Program-made: the position numbers and the translations under genes
Assembly: GCF_001650405.1 (NCBI RefSeq)
Contig: NZ_LWCU01000034.1
Coordinates: forward strand, 1-64,000
Length of the DNA stretch: 64,000 nucleotides
Origin: Microbacterium sp. H83
GTDB taxonomy: Bacteria > Actinomycetota > Actinomycetes > Actinomycetales > Microbacteriaceae
Direction of reading: 5' to 3'
The notes under the pieces: model-generated
The model's input: only the letters and a program-made list of their open reading frames with translations
The model's database searches: none
What the model was told of the DNA's origin: nothing
Shown here: one piece after another, positions 10,258 to 20,317 of the stretch
Layout of the letters: each line of letters starts with the position of its first letter
Numbering within the stretch: the stretch's first letter is position 1

Positions 10258-10920
10258 ATGGCTGACTCCACTCTCGCGCTCGACGTCCTCAAGGCAGACG
10301 GCAAGAAGGCAGGCTCCGTCGAGCTTCCCGCCGCTCTGTTCGACGTCAAGACGAACATCCCGCTCATCCACCAGGTCGTCGTCGCGCAGCTCGCGGCGGC
10401 TCGCCAGGGAACGCACTCGACCAAGCGTCGCGGTGAGGTCTCGGGTGCAGGCCGCAAGCCCTTCAAGCAGAAGGGCACGGGTAACGCCCGTCAGGGCTCG
10501 ATCCGCGCGCCGCACATGACCGGTGGTGGAATCGTGCACGGCCCGAAGCCGCGCGACTACTCGCAGCGCACGCCCAAGAAGATGATCGCCGCCGCCCTGC
10601 TGGGCGCGCTGAGCGACCGCTTCCGCGGCGACCGCCTGCACGCCATCGACACGTTCGGCACCGAGGGCGCGCCCTCGACCAAGGCCGCGGCGGGCTTCCT
10701 CGCCCAGGTCGCGACGTCGAAGAACGTGCTCGTGGTCATCGAGCGCGGCGACGAGCTCGCGCTCAAGAGCATCCGCAACCTCGGCCACGTCCACGTGCTG
10801 ACGTTCGACCAGCTCAACGCCTACGACGTTCTCGTCTCCGACGACATCGTCTTCACCCAGGCCGCTCTCGAGGCGTTCATCGCCTCGAAGTCCGGCGTCA
10901 ACCAGGAGGTCTCCGCATGA
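10258..10920 (+). CDS. rplD: 50S ribosomal protein L4
   Basis: The 220-residue product is L4, which lines the exit tunnel. The tunnel loop is recognisable as [22 protein letters not shown] followed by [22 protein letters not shown]. The ATG at 10258 is 2 bases after rplC and gives the normal N-terminus; its stop overlaps rplW in an ATGA. In E. coli L4 represses its own operon; whether that holds here cannot be judged from sequence. Confidence 0.97.
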   Translation: MADSTLALDVLKADGKKAGSVELPAALFDVKTNIPLIHQVVVAQLAAARQGTHSTKRRGEVSGAGRKPFKQKGTGNARQGSIRAPHMTGGGIVHGPKPRDYSQRTPKKMIAAALLGALSDRFRGDRLHAIDTFGTEGAPSTKAAAGFLAQVATSKNVLVVIERGDELALKSIRNLGHVHVLTFDQLNAYDVLVSDDIVFTQAALEAFIASKSGVNQEVSA

Positions 10921-11240
10921 GCGAGCAGGCATCTGTTCTCCAGACGGCCCTGAACAAGGACCCGCGCGACATCATCCTGAAGCCGGTCGTGTCCGAGAAG
11001 AGCTACGGTCTCATCGACGAGGGTAAGTACACCTTCCTCGTGGACCCGCGCGCTTCGAAGACCGAGATCAAGCTCGCCATCGAGAAGATCTTCGGCGTCA
11101 AGGTCGCAGGGGTCAACACCCTCAACCGCGTCGGCAAGGCACGCCGCACCCGCTTCGGCACCGGCAAGCGCAAGGACACCAAGCGCGCCATCGTGACCCT
11201 GAAGTCGGGCACCATCGACATCTTCACGGCAATCGGCTGA
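10917..11240 (+). CDS. rplW: 50S ribosomal protein L23
   Basis: The 107-residue product is L23, which sits at the tunnel exit and docks trigger factor and SRP. It contains [21 protein letters not shown] (about residues 18-38) and ends with the usual beta-strand [14 protein letters not shown]. The start overlaps the rplD stop by 4 bases. The N-terminal extension of about 15 residues is common in actinobacteria. Confidence 0.97.
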   Translation: MSEQASVLQTALNKDPRDIILKPVVSEKSYGLIDEGKYTFLVDPRASKTEIKLAIEKIFGVKVAGVNTLNRVGKARRTRFGTGKRKDTKRAIVTLKSGTIDIFTAIG

Positions 11241-11261
11241 TCCGGGGGATAAAGGACAATC

Positions 11262-12101
11262 ATGGCTATTCGCAAGTACAAGCCCACGACCCCGGGCCGT
11301 CGCGGCTCGTCGGTGGCTGACTTCGCCGAGATCACCCGATCGACGCCGGAGAAGTCGCTGCTGCGCCCGCTCTCGAAGACCGGTGGTCGCAACAACCAGG
11401 GCCGCATCACGACCCGCCACATCGGTGGTGGCCACAAGCGCCAGTACCGCGTCATCGACTTCCGTCGCAATGACAAGGACGGCGTGGACGCCAAGGTCGC
11501 TCACATCGAGTACGACCCCAACCGCACGGCTCGCATCGCGCTGCTGCACTACTTCGACGGCGAGAAGCGCTACATCCTCGCGCCGGCGAAGCTCAAGCAG
11601 GGCGACGTCGTCGAGTCGGGTGCAGGCGCCGACATCAAGCCGGGCAACAACCTCCCGCTGAAGAACATCCCGACGGGTACCGTCATCCACGCGATCGAGC
11701 TCCGCCCCGGCGGCGGTGCGAAGATGGCGCGTTCGGCCGGTGCATCCGTCCGTCTCGTCGCCAAGGACGGCAACTTCGCCCAGCTGCGTCTGCCCTCCGG
11801 TGAGATCCGCAACGTCGATGCGCGCTGCCGCGCGACCATCGGCGAGGTCGGAAACGCCGAGCAGTCGAACATCAACTGGGGCAAGGCCGGCCGCATGCGC
11901 TGGAAGGGCGTCCGCCCGACCGTCCGCGGTGTCGCGATGAACCCGGTCGACCACCCGCACGGTGGTGGAGAGGGCAAGACGTCCGGTGGACGTCACCCCG
12001 TCTCCCCGTGGGGTCAGGCTGAGGGTCGCACCCGTCACGCCAACAAGGAAAGCGACAAGTACATCGTGCGTCGTCGTAACGCCGGCAAGAAGCGCAAGTA
12101 G
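11262..12101 (+). CDS. rplB: 50S ribosomal protein L2
   Basis: The 279-residue product is L2, required for subunit association and peptidyl transferase activity. It contains [17 protein letters not shown] near the N-terminus and the invariant [13 protein letters not shown] loop near residue 230, with the essential histidines. It ends [10 protein letters not shown]. Length is normal. Confidence 0.98.
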   Translation: MAIRKYKPTTPGRRGSSVADFAEITRSTPEKSLLRPLSKTGGRNNQGRITTRHIGGGHKRQYRVIDFRRNDKDGVDAKVAHIEYDPNRTARIALLHYFDGEKRYILAPAKLKQGDVVESGAGADIKPGNNLPLKNIPTGTVIHAIELRPGGGAKMARSAGASVRLVAKDGNFAQLRLPSGEIRNVDARCRATIGEVGNAEQSNINWGKAGRMRWKGVRPTVRGVAMNPVDHPHGGGEGKTSGGRHPVSPWGQAEGRTRHANKESDKYIVRRRNAGKKRK

Positions 12102-12113
12102 GAGTAAGAGAAG

Positions 12114-12395
12114 ATGCCTCGCAGTCTTAAGAAGGGCCCCTTCGTCGACGAGCACCTGCTTCGCAAGGTGGTCGTGCAGAACGAAGCCGGCACGAAGAAC
12201 GTCATCAAGACCTGGTCCCGCCGGTCCATGATCATCCCGGCCATGCTGGGTCACACGATCGCGGTCCACGACGGTCGCAAGCACATCCCCGTGTTTGTGT
12301 CCGAGACCATGGTCGGCCACAAGCTGGGCGAGTTCGCGCCCACCCGCACCTTCCGCGGCCACGAGAAGGACGACAAGAAGGGCCGCCGCCGCTGA
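12114..12395 (+). CDS. rpsS: 30S ribosomal protein S19
   Basis: The 93-residue product is S19 of the 30S head. It has the classic [19 protein letters not shown] start and the [23 protein letters not shown] core. Its RBS AGTAAGAGAAG lies in the 12-base gap after rplB. Confidence 0.98.
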   Translation: MPRSLKKGPFVDEHLLRKVVVQNEAGTKNVIKTWSRRSMIIPAMLGHTIAVHDGRKHIPVFVSETMVGHKLGEFAPTRTFRGHEKDDKKGRRR

Positions 12396-12420
12396 CGCGG
12401 GGGCGATAGAGGAGAGAGAA

Positions 12421-12819
12421 ATGGTGGAGTCCATCGCACGCGTGCGACACATCCGCGTGACCCCTCAGAAGGCTCGTCGTGTCGTCGCGCTCATCAAGGG
12501 CAAGCAGGCCCAGGAGGCTCTGGCGATCCTGAAGTTCGCACAGCAGAGCGCCAGTGAGCCGATCTACAAGCTTGTCGCGTCGGCCATGGCCAACGCGCAG
12601 GTCAAGGCGGATCGTGACGGCGAGTACCTCGACGAGCAGGACCTGTACGTGAAGAGCGCGTACGTGGACGAGGGCACGACGCTCAAGCGTTTCCAGCCCC
12701 GTGCACAGGGTCGCGCTTTCCAGATCAAGAAGCGCACGAGCCACATCACGGTCGTGCTCTCGACGCCTGAGGCGGCTCCGGCCGCCACGGGCGACAGCAA
12801 CAAGAAGGCGAGCAAGTAA
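12421..12819 (+). CDS. rplV: 50S ribosomal protein L22
   Basis: The 132-residue product is L22, whose hairpin lines the exit tunnel near the macrolide site. It shows [20 protein letters not shown] at the N-terminus and [20 protein letters not shown] near the C-terminus. A short Ala/Lys tail follows the conserved fold. The ATG at 12421 follows GGAGAGAGAA; an upstream in-frame extension overlaps rpsS and is rejected. Its stop overlaps the rpsC start by one base. Confidence 0.97.
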   Translation: MVESIARVRHIRVTPQKARRVVALIKGKQAQEALAILKFAQQSASEPIYKLVASAMANAQVKADRDGEYLDEQDLYVKSAYVDEGTTLKRFQPRAQGRAFQIKKRTSHITVVLSTPEAAPAATGDSNKKASK

Positions 12820-13574
12820 TGGGACAGAAGGTAAACCCGTACGGCTTCCGTCTCGGCATCACCACGGACCACGTGTCGCGCTGGTTCTCGGACTCGACGA
12901 AGGCCGGCCAGCGTTACGCCGACTACGTCGCCGAGGACATCAAGATCCGTCGTCTGCTGCAGACGCAGCTCGACCGCGCCGGCGTCTCGAACATCGAGAT
13001 CGAGCGCACCCGTGACCGCGTCCGCGTCGACATCCACACCGCCCGCCCGGGCATCGTGATCGGTCGTCGTGGTGCAGAGGCCGAGCGCATCCGCGGCGAC
13101 CTCGAGAAGCTCACCGGCAAGCAGATCCAGCTGAACATCCTCGAGGTCAAGAACCCCGAGGCCGACGCTCAGCTCGTCGCGCAGGGCATCGCCGAGCAGC
13201 TGTCTGCTCGCGTGGCGTTCCGCCGTGCGATGCGCAAGGGTCTCCAGGGCGCGCAGCGCGCCGGTGCCAAGGGCATCCGCATCCAGGTCTCCGGCCGCCT
13301 CGGCGGCGCCGAGATGAGCCGTTCCGAGTTCTACCGCGAGGGTCGTGTGCCGCTGCACACGCTGCGCGCGAACATCGACTACGGCTTCTACGAGGCGAAG
13401 ACCACCTTCGGCCGCATCGGCGTGAAGGTCTGGATCTACAAGGGCGACCTGACCAACAAGGAGCTTGCTCGCGAGCAGGCCAACGCACCGAAGTCCCGTC
13501 GTGACGACCGTGGTGGCGACCGCCGCCGCGCGCCGCGCAACGAGGCTCCCGTCGCAGAAGGAGCGTCTGCCTGA
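12819..13574 (+). CDS. rpsC: 30S ribosomal protein S3
   Basis: The 251-residue product is S3, part of the mRNA entry channel. The KH domain contains [19 protein letters not shown] (about residues 66-90), and the C-terminal domain [20 protein letters not shown] is intact. A basic Arg/Asp/Gly tail follows, in which charged residues are interspersed with Ala and Pro. The start overlaps the rplV stop by one base (TAATG), and the stop likewise overlaps rplP. Confidence 0.98.
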   Translation: MGQKVNPYGFRLGITTDHVSRWFSDSTKAGQRYADYVAEDIKIRRLLQTQLDRAGVSNIEIERTRDRVRVDIHTARPGIVIGRRGAEAERIRGDLEKLTGKQIQLNILEVKNPEADAQLVAQGIAEQLSARVAFRRAMRKGLQGAQRAGAKGIRIQVSGRLGGAEMSRSEFYREGRVPLHTLRANIDYGFYEAKTTFGRIGVKVWIYKGDLTNKELAREQANAPKSRRDDRGGDRRRAPRNEAPVAEGASA

Positions 13575-13993
13575 TGCTTATTCCCCGCAAGGTCAAGTAC
13601 CGCAAGCAGCACCACCCCAAGCGTGATGGCCAGGCCACCGGCGGCACGAAGGTCTCCTTCGGCGAGTTCGGCATCCAGGCCCTCACCCCCGCGTACGTGA
13701 CCAACCGTCAGATCGAGTCCGCTCGTATCGCGATGACGCGTCACATCAAGCGTGGTGGAAAGGTGTGGATCAACATCTACCCCGACCGTCCGCTCACCAA
13801 GAAGCCGGCCGAGACCCGAATGGGTTCCGGTAAGGGTTCCCCCGAGTGGTGGGTCGCCAACGTCAAGCCGGGTCGCGTCCTCTTCGAGGTCGCGGGCGTG
13901 AACGAGGAGCTCGCACGCGAGGCCCTCACCCGAGCAATCCACAAGCTGCCGCTCAAGGCACGCATCATCAAGCGCGAGGAGGGCGACGCGTAA
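13574..13993 (+). CDS. rplP: 50S ribosomal protein L16
   Basis: The 139-residue product is L16, which helps position A-site tRNA. It begins [19 protein letters not shown] and contains [19 protein letters not shown] and [20 protein letters not shown]. The start and stop codons each overlap the neighbouring gene by one base. Confidence 0.98.
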   Translation: MLIPRKVKYRKQHHPKRDGQATGGTKVSFGEFGIQALTPAYVTNRQIESARIAMTRHIKRGGKVWINIYPDRPLTKKPAETRMGSGKGSPEWWVANVKPGRVLFEVAGVNEELAREALTRAIHKLPLKARIIKREEGDA

Positions 13994-14310
13994 TGGCGAT
14001 CGGCACCAAGGAGCTCGCTCCGGCAGAGCTCGACACGTTCGAAGACCAGCGCCTCGTTGAGGAGCTGCGCAAGGCCAAGGAGGAGCTGTTCAACCTCCGT
14101 TTCCAGTCGGCCACCGGCCAGCTGGAGAGCCACGGCCGCATCCGCGCCGTCAAGCGCGACATCGCGCGCCTGTACACCGTGATCCGCGAGCGCGAGCTGG
14201 GCATCCGTGCGACGCCCGCTCCCGTCGAGGCTCCGGCCAAGAAGGCGACCAAGTCGAAGGCGAAGAAGGCGGATGCCGCTGACGACGCCGTGAAGGAAGA
14301 GGCTGAGTGA
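13993..14310 (+). CDS. rpmC: 50S ribosomal protein L29 with Lys/Ala-rich tail
   Basis: The 105-residue product is L29, normally 60-75 residues. The conserved coiled coil occupies about residues 14-70 ([38 protein letters not shown]). The remaining 35 residues form a low-complexity Ala/Lys/Glu tail beginning [19 protein letters not shown]29 sits at the tunnel exit, so the tail probably projects from the ribosome surface. It overlaps rplP and rpsQ by one base each. Confidence 0.95.
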   Translation: MAIGTKELAPAELDTFEDQRLVEELRKAKEELFNLRFQSATGQLESHGRIRAVKRDIARLYTVIRERELGIRATPAPVEAPAKKATKSKAKKADAADDAVKEEAE

Positions 14311-14627
14311 TGGCCACCAAGAAGGAAGCCGCCGTCGAGGCTGAGCACGCCGCACACGACGTCCGCGATGCGGATGCCCGTGGCTACCGCAAGGCGCGTC
14401 GTGGCTACGTCGTCAGCGACAAGATGGACAAGACCATCGTGGTCGAGGTCGAGGACCGCGTGAAGCACCCGCTTTACGGCAAGGTCATCCGCCGCACCTC
14501 GAAGGTCAAGGCGCACGATGAGGCGAACTCCGCCGGCATCGGCGACCTCGTCCTGATCAACGAGACCCGCCCGCTGAGCGCCACGAAGCGCTGGCGTCTG
14601 GTGGAGATTCTGGAGAAGGCCAAGTGA
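14310..14627 (+). CDS. rpsQ: 30S ribosomal protein S17
   Basis: The 105-residue product is S17, a 16S rRNA-binding assembly protein. The conserved fold starts at about residue 28 ([19 protein letters not shown]) and contains [15 protein letters not shown]. An N-terminal extension rich in Ala, Glu and His precedes it. The ATG at 14310 overlaps the rpmC stop; a GTG three bases earlier is also possible. The stop overlaps rplN in GTGA. Confidence 0.96.
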   Translation: MATKKEAAVEAEHAAHDVRDADARGYRKARRGYVVSDKMDKTIVVEVEDRVKHPLYGKVIRRTSKVKAHDEANSAGIGDLVLINETRPLSATKRWRLVEILEKAK

Positions 14628-14992
14628 TTCAGCAGGAGTCCCGCCTCAAGGTCGCCGACAACACCGGCGCGAAGGAACTGCTCACCATCCGTGTGCTCGG
14701 CGGCTCGCGTCGTCGTTACGCCGGCCTCGGTGACACCATCGTCGCGACCGTCAAGGACGCGATCCCGGGCGGAAACGTCAAGAAGGGCGACGTCGTCAAG
14801 GCGGTCATCGTCCGCACGGTCAAGTCCACGCGCCGTCCCGACGGCTCGTACATCAAGTTCGACGAGAACGCAGCCGTCATCCTGAAGAACGACGGGGAGC
14901 CCCGCGGCACCCGCATCTTCGGGCCGGTCGGTCGTGAGCTTCGTGACAAGAAGTTCATGAAGATCGTCTCGCTGGCGCCGGAGGTCATCTAA
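14624..14992 (+). CDS. rplN: 50S ribosomal protein L14
   Basis: The 122-residue product is L14, located at the subunit interface. It starts [20 protein letters not shown] and has [20 protein letters not shown] and [14 protein letters not shown]. The GTG start overlaps the rpsQ stop by four bases. Length is the family standard. Confidence 0.98.
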   Translation: MIQQESRLKVADNTGAKELLTIRVLGGSRRRYAGLGDTIVATVKDAIPGGNVKKGDVVKAVIVRTVKSTRRPDGSYIKFDENAAVILKNDGEPRGTRIFGPVGRELRDKKFMKIVSLAPEVI

Positions 14993-14994
14993 TC

Positions 14995-15354
14995 ATGGCG
15001 AAGATCAAGAAGGGTGACCTGGTCCAGGTCATCACCGGAGCGACGCAGGAGCGCGGCGGCGACCGCGGCAAGCAGGGCAAGGTCCTCGAGGTCCTCGCCG
15101 AGAAGAACCGCGTCATCGTCGAAGGCGTGAACTACGTCACCAAGCACACGCGCGTCGGACAGACGCAGCGTGGCACCAAGACGGGCGGCCTCGAGACTGT
15201 CGAGGCGTCCATCCACATCTCGAACGTCGCACTCGTCGACCCCTCGACCAAGAAGCCGACCAAGGTCGGCCACCGGGTCGAGGAGCAGACCAAGGACGGC
15301 GTCAAGCGCACCGTCCGCGTGCGCTACGCGAAGAAGAGCGGTAAGGACCTCTGA
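14995..15354 (+). CDS. rplX: 50S ribosomal protein L24
   Basis: The 119-residue product is L24, an assembly initiator of the 50S subunit with an N-terminal KOW motif ([20 protein letters not shown]...GKVLEV). It also contains [20 protein letters not shown]. It is slightly longer than many homologues. It lies 2 bases after rplN and overlaps rplE by one base. Confidence 0.97.
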   Translation: MAKIKKGDLVQVITGATQERGGDRGKQGKVLEVLAEKNRVIVEGVNYVTKHTRVGQTQRGTKTGGLETVEASIHISNVALVDPSTKKPTKVGHRVEEQTKDGVKRTVRVRYAKKSGKDL

Positions 15355-15944
15355 TGGCAGCTACTGACGCTGCGGAGGCTGTCAAGGTGCAGCCCCGCCT
15401 GAAGGCGAAGTACAACTCCGAGATCAAGAAGGCCCTGCAGGACGAGTTCGGCTACAAGAACGTCATGCAGATCCCCGGACTGGTCAAGGTCGTCGTGAAC
15501 ACCGGTGTCGGCGAGGCAGCTCGCGACAGCAAGGTGATCGATGGCGCGGTCGACGACCTCACCAAGATCACCGGCCAGAAGCCGATCGTCACGAAGGCCC
15601 GCAAGTCCATCGCGCAGTTCAAGCTGCGCGAGGGGCAGGCCATCGGCGCGCACGTCACCCTCCGCGGTGACCGCGCGTGGGAGTTCGTGGACCGTCTGGT
15701 CTCGCTCGCACTGCCCCGTATCCGCGACTTCCGCGGACTCTCGGGCAAGCAGTTCGACGGCAACGGCAACTACACCTTCGGTCTCCAGGAGCAGAGCGTG
15801 TTCCACGAGATCGACCAGGACAAGATCGACCGGGTTCGCGGTTTCGACATCACCGTCGTCACCACCGCGAAGACGGATGACGAGGGTCGCGCTCTGCTGC
15901 GTCACCTCGGCTTCCCGTTCCGGGCGGACGACGCCCAGGCGTAG
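15354..15944 (+). CDS. rplE: 50S ribosomal protein L5
   Basis: The 196-residue product is L5, the 5S rRNA-binding protein of the central protuberance. It shows [40 protein letters not shown] and [20 protein letters not shown], and ends in the usual [19 protein letters not shown] 15-residue N-terminal extension is present. In many actinobacteria rpsN follows; here a 133-base gap follows instead. Confidence 0.98.
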   Translation: MAATDAAEAVKVQPRLKAKYNSEIKKALQDEFGYKNVMQIPGLVKVVVNTGVGEAARDSKVIDGAVDDLTKITGQKPIVTKARKSIAQFKLREGQAIGAHVTLRGDRAWEFVDRLVSLALPRIRDFRGLSGKQFDGNGNYTFGLQEQSVFHEIDQDKIDRVRGFDITVVTTAKTDDEGRALLRHLGFPFRADDAQA

Positions 15945-15948
15945 CACT

Positions 15949-15989
15949 TTCGACGGGCTCAGCGGCCACCGGTCACTGGGCCCGTCGAA
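15949..15989 (+). promoter_or_regulatory. Hairpin in the rplE-rpsH gap
   Basis: TTCGACGGGC (15949-15958) pairs perfectly with GCCCGTCGAA (15980-15989) around a 21-base loop. A TACAAT hexamer at 15997-16002 follows and could be a -10 element, though its -35 partner is poor. The gap could hold an attenuator plus an internal promoter for the spc half of the operon. Confidence 0.45.
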
Positions 15990-16077
15990 TTGCACGTACA
16001 ATCGAAGATTGCGTGCTCATCGCAGGCCGTCTGTCGTGTAACGGCAGCCGGAACCTCATGAACAAAGGAAAACACCA

Positions 16078-16476
16078 ATGACAATGACAGACCCGGTCGC
16101 AGATCTGCTGACCCGTCTGCGCAACGCGAACTCGGCGCACCACGACTCCGTGACCCTGCCGTCGAGCAAGCTCAAGACGCACATCGCCGAGATCCTCCAG
16201 CAGGAGGGCTACATCGCCGGCTGGGAGACCTCCGACGCGCGCGTGGGCAAGAACCTCACGCTGCAGCTGAAGTACGGCCCCAACCGTGAGCGCTCCATCG
16301 CGGGCATCAAGCGCGTGTCGAAGCCCGGCCTCCGCGTGTACGCGAAGTCCACGGAGCTCCCCAGGGTCCTCGGCGGCCTCGGCGTGGCCATCCTGTCCAC
16401 CTCCTCCGGTCTTCTCACCGACCGTCAGGCAGAGCAGAAGGGCGTGGGCGGAGAAGTTCTCGCCTACGTGTGGTAA
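16078..16476 (+). CDS. rpsH: 30S ribosomal protein S8
   Basis: The 132-residue product is S8, a central-domain 16S rRNA binder. It contains [14 protein letters not shown], the [19 protein letters not shown] block and the terminal [11 protein letters not shown]. The ATG at 16078 gives the usual length; an ATG two codons later is an alternative. In E. coli S8 regulates the spc operon. Confidence 0.97.
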   Translation: MTMTDPVADLLTRLRNANSAHHDSVTLPSSKLKTHIAEILQQEGYIAGWETSDARVGKNLTLQLKYGPNRERSIAGIKRVSKPGLRVYAKSTELPRVLGGLGVAILSTSSGLLTDRQAEQKGVGGEVLAYVW

Positions 16477-16482
16477 TCGAAA

Positions 16483-17019
16483 ATGTCGCGTATTGGACGA
16501 CTTCCCATCGACGTTCCCGCGGGCGTGACCGTTTCGGTCGACGGCCGTGAGGTCGCGGTGAAGGGCCCCAAGGGTGAGCTCACCCTGACGGTCGCCAGCC
16601 CCATCGAGGTCGCGGTCGAGGAGAACCAGGTTCTGGTCACCCGTCCCGACGACGAGCGCGAGTCCCGGTCGCTTCACGGCCTGACCCGCACGCTCATCAG
16701 CAACAACATCATCGGCGTGACCCAGGGCTACACCAAGGGTCTCGAGGTCGTCGGCACCGGTTACCGCGTGGCTCAGAAGGGCAGCTCGGTCGAGTTCGCC
16801 CTCGGCTTCTCGCACCCGGTCCTCATCGACCCGCCCGCCGGTATCACGCTCACGGTCGAGGGCAACAACAAGCTCACCGTCAGCGGTATCGACAAGCAGG
16901 CTGTCGGCGAGGCAGCTGCGAACATCCGCAAGATCCGCAAGCCCGAGCCGTACAAGGGCAAGGGCGTGCGCTACGCCGGCGAGGTCGTGCGTCGCAAGGC
17001 CGGAAAGAGTGGTAAGTAA
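16483..17019 (+). CDS. rplF: 50S ribosomal protein L6
   Basis: The 178-residue product is L6, near the factor-binding site. It has [39 protein letters not shown] and the signature [22 protein letters not shown] at the C-terminus. It follows rpsH after 6 bases. Confidence 0.98.
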   Translation: MSRIGRLPIDVPAGVTVSVDGREVAVKGPKGELTLTVASPIEVAVEENQVLVTRPDDERESRSLHGLTRTLISNNIIGVTQGYTKGLEVVGTGYRVAQKGSSVEFALGFSHPVLIDPPAGITLTVEGNNKLTVSGIDKQAVGEAAANIRKIRKPEPYKGKGVRYAGEVVRRKAGKSGK

Positions 17020-17021
17020 CC

Positions 17022-17381
17022 ATGGCTCTCAAGTCAAAGTCTGACGCCCGCGCGCGTCGTCACGCCCGCCTTCGCAAGAAGGTCGTCGGCACCGAGGCTC
17101 GTCCGCGCCTCGTCGTCAACCGCTCGGCCCGCCACGTCTTCGTGCAGCTGGTCGACGACAGCAAGGGTCACACCGTCGCGTCGGCTTCGACGCTCGAGAC
17201 CGACCTGCGCTCGCTCGAGGGTGACAAGACCGCCAAGGCCCGCAAGGTCGGCGAGCTTCTCGCTGAGCGCGCGAAGGCCGCAGGCGTTTCCGAGGCAGTG
17301 TTCGACCGTGGCGGCAACCGCTACGCGGGTCGTGTCGCCGCCATCGCCGACGGCGCCCGCGAAGGGGGTCTGGCACTGTGA
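17022..17381 (+). CDS. rplR: 50S ribosomal protein L18
   Basis: The 119-residue product is L18, a 5S rRNA-binding protein. It shows [40 protein letters not shown] and the terminal [20 protein letters not shown]. Its stop overlaps the rpsE start in GTGA. Confidence 0.98.
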   Translation: MALKSKSDARARRHARLRKKVVGTEARPRLVVNRSARHVFVQLVDDSKGHTVASASTLETDLRSLEGDKTAKARKVGELLAERAKAAGVSEAVFDRGGNRYAGRVAAIADGAREGGLAL

Positions 17382-18079
17382 GTGACAACAAGGAGAACGA
17401 AGTGACCGAAGCGGCTGCTGCCACTTCCGAGACTGCTGCCGGCACCACGCAGGCAGAGCCGTCTCGCGATCAGCGCGACGGCCGCCGCGGCGGCCGTGGT
17501 GACCGCAACCAGGGTGGGCGCGACCGCAACTCGCGCGACCGTGGCGACAACCAGTTCCTGGAGCGCGTCGTCACCATCAACCGCGTCTCGAAGGTCGTGA
17601 AGGGTGGTCGTCGCTTCAGCTTCACCGCTCTCGTGGTCGTCGGCGACGGCAACGGACTGGTGGGCGTCGGCTACGGCAAGGCCCGTGAGGTCCCCCTGGC
17701 GATCTCGAAGGGTGTCGAAGAGGCCAAGCGGAACTTCTTCCGCGTGCCGCGCGTCGGCAGCACCATCCCGCACCCCGTGCAGGGTGAGGCCGCCGCGGGC
17801 GTCGTCCTGCTGCGTCCGGCCGCTGCCGGTACCGGTGTCATCGCCGGTGGTCCGGTCCGCGCCGTGCTCGAGTGCGCCGGCATCCACGACGTGCTGTCGA
17901 AGTCGCTCGGCTCGTCGAACACGATCAACATCGTGCACGCGACGGTGACCGCCCTGAAGCAGCTCGAGGAGCCCCGTGCGGTCGCCGCACGCCGTGGCCT
18001 CGAGTTCGACCAGGTCGCCCCCGCGCGTCTCGTCCGTGCGGAGGCTGACGCCATCGCCGCACAGAAGGTAGGTGCCTGA
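17378..18079 (+). CDS. rpsE: 30S ribosomal protein S5 with Arg/Gly/Asp-rich N-terminus
   Basis: The 233-residue product is S5, a fidelity protein at the mRNA entry site. The conserved part begins near residue 62 ([21 protein letters not shown]) and includes [20 protein letters not shown] and [19 protein letters not shown]. The preceding 60 residues are Ala/Thr/Glu-rich and then Arg/Gly/Asp-rich ([14 protein letters not shown]). The GTG at 17378 overlaps the rplR stop; a GTG at 17402 is an alternative. Confidence 0.96.
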   Translation: MSDNKENEVTEAAAATSETAAGTTQAEPSRDQRDGRRGGRGDRNQGGRDRNSRDRGDNQFLERVVTINRVSKVVKGGRRFSFTALVVVGDGNGLVGVGYGKAREVPLAISKGVEEAKRNFFRVPRVGSTIPHPVQGEAAAGVVLLRPAAAGTGVIAGGPVRAVLECAGIHDVLSKSLGSSNTINIVHATVTALKQLEEPRAVAARRGLEFDQVAPARLVRAEADAIAAQKVGA

Positions 18080-18264
18080 TGGCTGCGCGCCTGAAGGTCA
18101 CGCAGATCAAGTCCAAGGTGAGCGAGAAGCAGAACCAGCGCGACACGCTGCGCAGCCTCGGTCTCAAGCGCATCGGTGACAGCACCGTTCGCCCCGACGA
18201 CGCGCAGACGCGCGGTTACGTCAAGACCGTCGCCCACCTCGTCAAGGTTGAGGAGATCGACTAA
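18079..18264 (+). CDS. rpmD: 50S ribosomal protein L30
   Basis: The 61-residue product is L30. It shows [20 protein letters not shown] followed by [18 protein letters not shown], with the typical length. Start and stop each overlap the neighbour by one base. Confidence 0.97.
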   Translation: MAARLKVTQIKSKVSEKQNQRDTLRSLGLKRIGDSTVRPDDAQTRGYVKTVAHLVKVEEID

Positions 18265-18890
18265 TGGCTGAGAAGAACGAAGCCGTCGAGGCTGAGAAGG
18301 CCCCGAAGAAGGCTGCCGCTCCCAAGGCTGCCGCCGAGAAGAAGCCCGCGGCCAAGAAGGCGTCGGCCGCTGCGGCCGATTCCAAGGCCGAGGCTCCTGC
18401 CAAGAAGCCCGCTGCCAAGAAGGCTCCGGCGAAGGATGCCCCGGCATCCCGCCCCGGCGTGCTGAAGGTCCACCACCTGCGTCCGGTCCCCGGATCCAAC
18501 ACCGCGAAGACCCGTGTCGGTCGCGGTGAGGGCTCCAAGGGCAAGACGGCCGGTCGCGGAACCAAGGGCACCAAGGCTCGCAACACCGTTCGCGTCGGCT
18601 TCGAGGGTGGGCAGATGCCGCTGCACATGCGCACCCCGAAGCTGCGCGGGTTCAAGAACCCGTTCCGCGTCGAGTACCAGGTCGTGAACCTGGAGAAGCT
18701 CGCGGAGCTCTACCCCGCGGGCGGCGACGTCACCGTGAGCGACCTGGTGGCCAAGGGGGCCGTTCGCAAGAACGAGAAGGTCAAGGTTCTCGGAAACGGC
18801 GACATCGCCGTGAAGCTCACCGTCGCGGTCGACAAGGTCTCGGGTTCTGCCGAGCAGAAGATCGTGGCGGCTGGCGGATCCGTCAAGTAA
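18264..18890 (+). CDS. rplO: 50S ribosomal protein L15 with long Lys/Ala N-terminal extension
   Basis: The 208-residue product is L15, usually about 145-150 residues. The conserved protein starts near residue 67 ([20 protein letters not shown]) and contains [15 protein letters not shown] and [20 protein letters not shown]. The first 65 residues are a histone-H1-like Ala/Lys/Glu/Pro repeat with PAAKK and PAKK units. The ATG overlaps the rpmD stop (TAATG), which supports the long form. It closes the spc block before a strong terminator-like hairpin. Confidence 0.95.
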   Translation: MAEKNEAVEAEKAPKKAAAPKAAAEKKPAAKKASAAAADSKAEAPAKKPAAKKAPAKDAPASRPGVLKVHHLRPVPGSNTAKTRVGRGEGSKGKTAGRGTKGTKARNTVRVGFEGGQMPLHMRTPKLRGFKNPFRVEYQVVNLEKLAELYPAGGDVTVSDLVAKGAVRKNEKVKVLGNGDIAVKLTVAVDKVSGSAEQKIVAAGGSVK

Positions 18891-18900
18891 CCACTGCATG

Positions 18901-18930
18901 AGAGGGGTCGGAGATTCTCCGACCCCTCTT
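18901..18930 (+). terminator. Hairpin after rplO
   Basis: AGAGGGGTCGGA (18901-18912) pairs perfectly with 18918-18929 around a 5-base loop, followed by T at 18930 and TATGG. It lies 10 bases after rplO and 64 bases before secY, and probably reduces readthrough into secY-adk-map. Confidence 0.65.
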
Positions 18931-18994
18931 ATGGGTTAGCCTGTTCTTTCAGCCGTCCTTCAGGGATCGGCAACCTTTTCAGGAGGCACGTCCC

Positions 18995-20317
18995 TTGTTT
19001 AGCGCCATCGCGCGGATCTTCCGCACGCCCGACCTGCGTCGGAAGATCGGTTTCACCCTGGCCATCGTCGCCATCTACCGACTCGGCTCCAACGTCCCGG
19101 CTCCGTTCGTGAACTTCCCGAACGTCGAGCAGTGCCTCGCCCTGAACTCGGGCACCGAAGGACTCCTCGGGCTCGTCAACCTCTTCTCCGGCGGCGCCCT
19201 CCTGCAGCTGTCGATCTTCGCGCTCGGTGTCATGCCGTACATCACGGCGACGATCATCACGCAGCTCCTCCGCGTCGTCATCCCGCACTTCGAGGCGCTG
19301 CACAAGGAGGGCCAGGCCGGTCAGGCCAAGCTCACCCAGTACACGCGGTACCTCACCATCGCCCTCGCGCTGCTGCAGTCGACCACCCTCGTGACGGTGG
19401 CCCGCAGCGGCCAGCTGTTCGGCACCTCCGACGTGGCGGCCTGCCAGAACCTGCTCACGAACGACGTGTGGTGGGCGCAGCTGCTCATCATCATGGCGAT
19501 GACCGCCGGCACCGGCCTCATCATGTGGTTCGCCGAGCTCGTCACCGAGCGCGGCATCGGCAACGGCATGTCGCTGCTGATCTTCACGTCGATCGCCGCG
19601 ACGTTCCCCGGCGCCATGTGGCTGATCTGGGAGAGCAAGGGCTTCGAGGTCTTCCTCCTCGTTCTCCTCGTCGGCATCATCGTCATGGGTCTCGTCGTGT
19701 TCGTCGAGCAGTCGCAGCGCCGGATCCCGGTGCAGTACGCGAAGCGCATGGTCGGCCGTCGCACCTACGGCGGAACCAACACCTACATCCCGATCAAGGT
19801 GAACATGGCCGGTGTGATCCCGGTCATCTTCGCCTCGTCGCTGCTGTACATCCCGGCGCTCATCGCCCAGTTCAACACCCCTCAGGACGGCTCCCAGCCG
19901 GCCCCGTGGGTCACCTGGATCAGCGCGAACTTCACGACGGGCGACCACCCGGTCTACATGGCGGCGTACTTCCTGCTGATCATCGGGTTCACCTACTTCT
20001 ACGTGGCGATCACCTTCAACCCCGTCGAGGTCGCCGACAACATGAAGAAGTACGGCGGGTTCATCCCCGGCATCCGCGCCGGCCGCCCCACCGCCGAATA
20101 CCTCGACTACGTGCTCACCCGCATCACGCTGCCAGGCTCGATCTACCTCGGTCTCATCGCGCTGATCCCGCTGATCGCTCTCGCCACCGTCGGCGCCAAT
20201 CAGAACTTCCCGTTCGGCGGCGCCTCGATCCTCATCATCGTCGGCGTCGGTCTCGAGACGGTCAAGCAGATCGATGCGCAGCTCCAGCAGCGTCACTACG
20301 AAGGGCTCCTCCGATGA
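18995..20317 (+). CDS. secY: Protein translocase channel subunit SecY
   Basis: The 440-residue product is SecY, the pore of the Sec translocon in the cytoplasmic membrane. It begins MFSAIARIFRTPDLRRKIGF and shows ten hydrophobic helices with the conserved loops LFSGGALLQLSIFALGVMPY, ERGIGNGMSLLIF and RRIPVQYAKRMVGRRTYGG. The TTG start at 18995 is supported by an AGGAGG sequence about 8 bases upstream and by the family N-terminus. It overlaps adk by four bases. Confidence 0.98.
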   Translation: MFSAIARIFRTPDLRRKIGFTLAIVAIYRLGSNVPAPFVNFPNVEQCLALNSGTEGLLGLVNLFSGGALLQLSIFALGVMPYITATIITQLLRVVIPHFEALHKEGQAGQAKLTQYTRYLTIALALLQSTTLVTVARSGQLFGTSDVAACQNLLTNDVWWAQLLIIMAMTAGTGLIMWFAELVTERGIGNGMSLLIFTSIAATFPGAMWLIWESKGFEVFLLVLLVGIIVMGLVVFVEQSQRRIPVQYAKRMVGRRTYGGTNTYIPIKVNMAGVIPVIFASSLLYIPALIAQFNTPQDGSQPAPWVTWISANFTTGDHPVYMAAYFLLIIGFTYFYVAITFNPVEVADNMKKYGGFIPGIRAGRPTAEYLDYVLTRITLPGSIYLGLIALIPLIALATVGANQNFPFGGASILIIVGVGLETVKQIDAQLQQRHYEGLLR

